Part shown: positions 63,279-64,000 of the stretch, one piece after another
Layout: every line of letters begins with the position of its first letter
How positions within the stretch are numbered: the stretch's first letter is position 1
Assembly: GCF_013114545.1 (NCBI RefSeq)
Contig: NZ_VTXI01000007.1
Coordinates: 147,673 to 211,672, forward strand
From: Vibrio sp. RE86
GTDB taxonomy: Bacteria > Pseudomonadota > Gammaproteobacteria > Enterobacterales > Vibrionaceae
Direction of reading: 5' to 3'
Length of the DNA: 64,000 nucleotides
Notes under the pieces: generated by a model
What the model was told of the DNA's origin: nothing
Databases searched by the model: none
Seen by the model: the letters and a program-made list of their open reading frames with translations, nothing else
Made by a program: the position numbers and the translations under genes

Positions 63279-63632
63279 ATGAGTAGATACCATCAAGCAT
63301 ACACTTATTTTGGAGTTGTAAATATCACATAGTGTGGACGAAAAAATACCGATTTAGTATCTTGAATAATAAAGTACTTAAAGAAGTTTATTAGCGTATA
63401 AATGTTTACTGTAATCAACTTGGATGTAAAGTTGTTGATCTGAACGTCTCGGTTGACCAACTTCACTTGGTAATAAAAGTTCCACCTATGCTTTCCATAT
63501 ACAAATTGATGAAGGTATTAAAAGGCAATATAGCCTTAAACTCTTGAGTAAGTTTCCATATTTTCGAAAAATAAACTTTGGGGTCACCACTACTGGCAAA
63601 GGGGCTCACACAAAGCTACTTTTTAGAAGGTA
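63279..63632 (+). pseudogene. Broken IS200/IS605-type transposase (IS1004-like)
   Basis: Reading across frames gives the conserved sequence of a small Y1 transposase: MSRYHQAYTYFG, then (next frame) HIVWTKKYRFSIL, INVYCNQLGCKVVDLNV, DQLHLVIKVPPMLSIYKLM, and finally WGHHYWQRG in a third frame. These match the IS200-like pattern, including the HUH site (here QLH rather than DHVH) and a WGxxxWxRGY end. At least two frameshifts and several stops (for example in place of KEVYR and before VSFH) make it non-functional. Confidence 0.8.
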
Positions 63633-63771
63633 GTAATTTACTTAAATAACTCGAGCTATTTTAATTCCCTTGCTCCAATCTCTTCCTCAAATGGAGCACG
63701 GACAATGAGTCAAACCGGGCTACCCATTAGAAATGTAGTCCTATTTCTTCCCTCGCATCACACTACCTGGC

Positions 63772-64000
63772 TTACACGTCAAACGACACCATCTTGTTTT
63801 CTTTTTTCGTAGTGTGGATTTTTGATTCGTGCTGCGTTAGCTCGATTTTACATCGCTCATTTTGTTCATTAAACGCAACCTGGTTGCTAATAGTCTGAGT
63901 AGCGCAATCTACGGTGGGTACTTGACCTGTCCAGCGAACCTTAACGCTTGCGGCGGTTGCACTGAAAGACGCAATAGAGGTAATCACGATTAAAGCTAGT
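63772..64000 (-). CDS. Small exported protein, start outside the window
   Basis: The open frame continues past base 64000 on the minus strand; upstream of the GTG at 63987 the residues LALIV form a hydrophobic run leading into ITSIASFSATAAS, that is, a signal peptide whose start lies beyond the edge. The mature part starts VKVRWTGQVPTVDC, with a second cysteine at CKIEL, 70 residues in total. The W-x-G-x-VP opening resembles that of the pilin at 52952 (IWSGTVP) and may indicate another fimbria-like protein. Function unknown. Confidence 0.5.
   Translation of the reverse strand, partial: LALIVITSIASFSATAASVKVRWTGQVPTVDCATQTISNQVAFNEQNERCKIELTQHESKIHTTKKENKMVSFDV

Larger units (their letters stand above)
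63123..63771. other. Region without an intact gene
   Basis: About 650 bases. It contains a terminator (63170-63193) after the lipoprotein, the broken IS200-type transposase (63279-63632), and about 130 bases of non-coding sequence toward the minus-strand gene at 63772. No other feature seen. Confidence 0.6.

Noticed and set aside
1..64000. CRISPR array, prophage or integron cassette array
   Set aside because: No regularly spaced repeats, phage structural genes, integrase or attC-like series were found.

Overview
The window looks like Vibrio chromosomal DNA. The best taxonomic markers are an intact CqsS/CqsA (CAI-1) quorum-sensing pair next to sbcCD and clcA, an Aer/tkt/tal block, a CS1-type pilus cluster and the remnant of an IS1004-like (IS200/IS605) element. 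From memory, sbcCD-cqsS-cqsA-clcA, trxC/fabH2 and tal/tkt lie on chromosome II in V. cholerae, so a second-chromosome origin is likely. That is inference, not a database result.

Left part (1-13.5 kb): the 3' end of a LysR regulator, quinone-linked D-lactate dehydrogenase, a decayed tRNA-Cys, then a full nitrate assimilation block: nasA (nitrate reductase), a YbiB/TrpD2-like gene, nasT (ANTAR antiterminator), nrtABC (nitrate ABC importer) and nirBD (NADH nitrite reductase). Both transcription units (nasA-ybiB-nasT and nrtABC-nirBD) are preceded by a sigma-54 type -24/-12 promoter and a leader with a terminator just before the first gene. At least the nrtA leader carries a textbook A1/G4 hexaloop hairpin of the ANTAR class. 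The expected logic is nitrogen limitation through NtrC/sigma-54 and nitrate through NasT antitermination.

Middle part (13.6-48 kb): tRNA-Leu(UAA) and tRNA-Cys(GCA); an alpha-amylase; a MITE-like repeat; small accessory genes (DUF4174, GNAT, NOS-P family); a Crp-like regulator. Next is a VieSAB/BvgS-like signalling cluster: REC-EAL and REC-TPR on one strand, a tandem-flytrap hybrid kinase plus a coupled PAS sensor on the other, around a perfect inverted repeat. Then come an MFS transporter, trxC, fabH2, sbcDC, cqsS and cqsA (convergent), a TDT exporter, clcA, a CobW/COG0523 metallochaperone under a convincing Zur box, the GTPase RbgA/YlqF, an Aer-type PAS chemoreceptor, transketolase and transaldolase, and a divergent SorC-family regulator.

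Right part (48-64 kb): a GGDEF-EAL protein, a sulfurtransferase, then an accessory surface region. An XRE-type regulator with a small membrane protein is divergent from a six-gene CS1/alpha-type chaperone-usher operon (pilin, minor pilin, usher, chaperone, tip-like protein, outer-membrane barrel with LysM), followed by a second chaperone and an 878-residue Ig-like lipoprotein. The most unusual observation is that the usher ends in a SPOR-like domain and the terminal barrel protein ends in a LysM domain. The pilus machine therefore seems to carry two peptidoglycan-binding modules. The LysM end is frameshifted in this sequence. The window closes with a broken IS200-type transposase and the 3' part of a small secreted protein.
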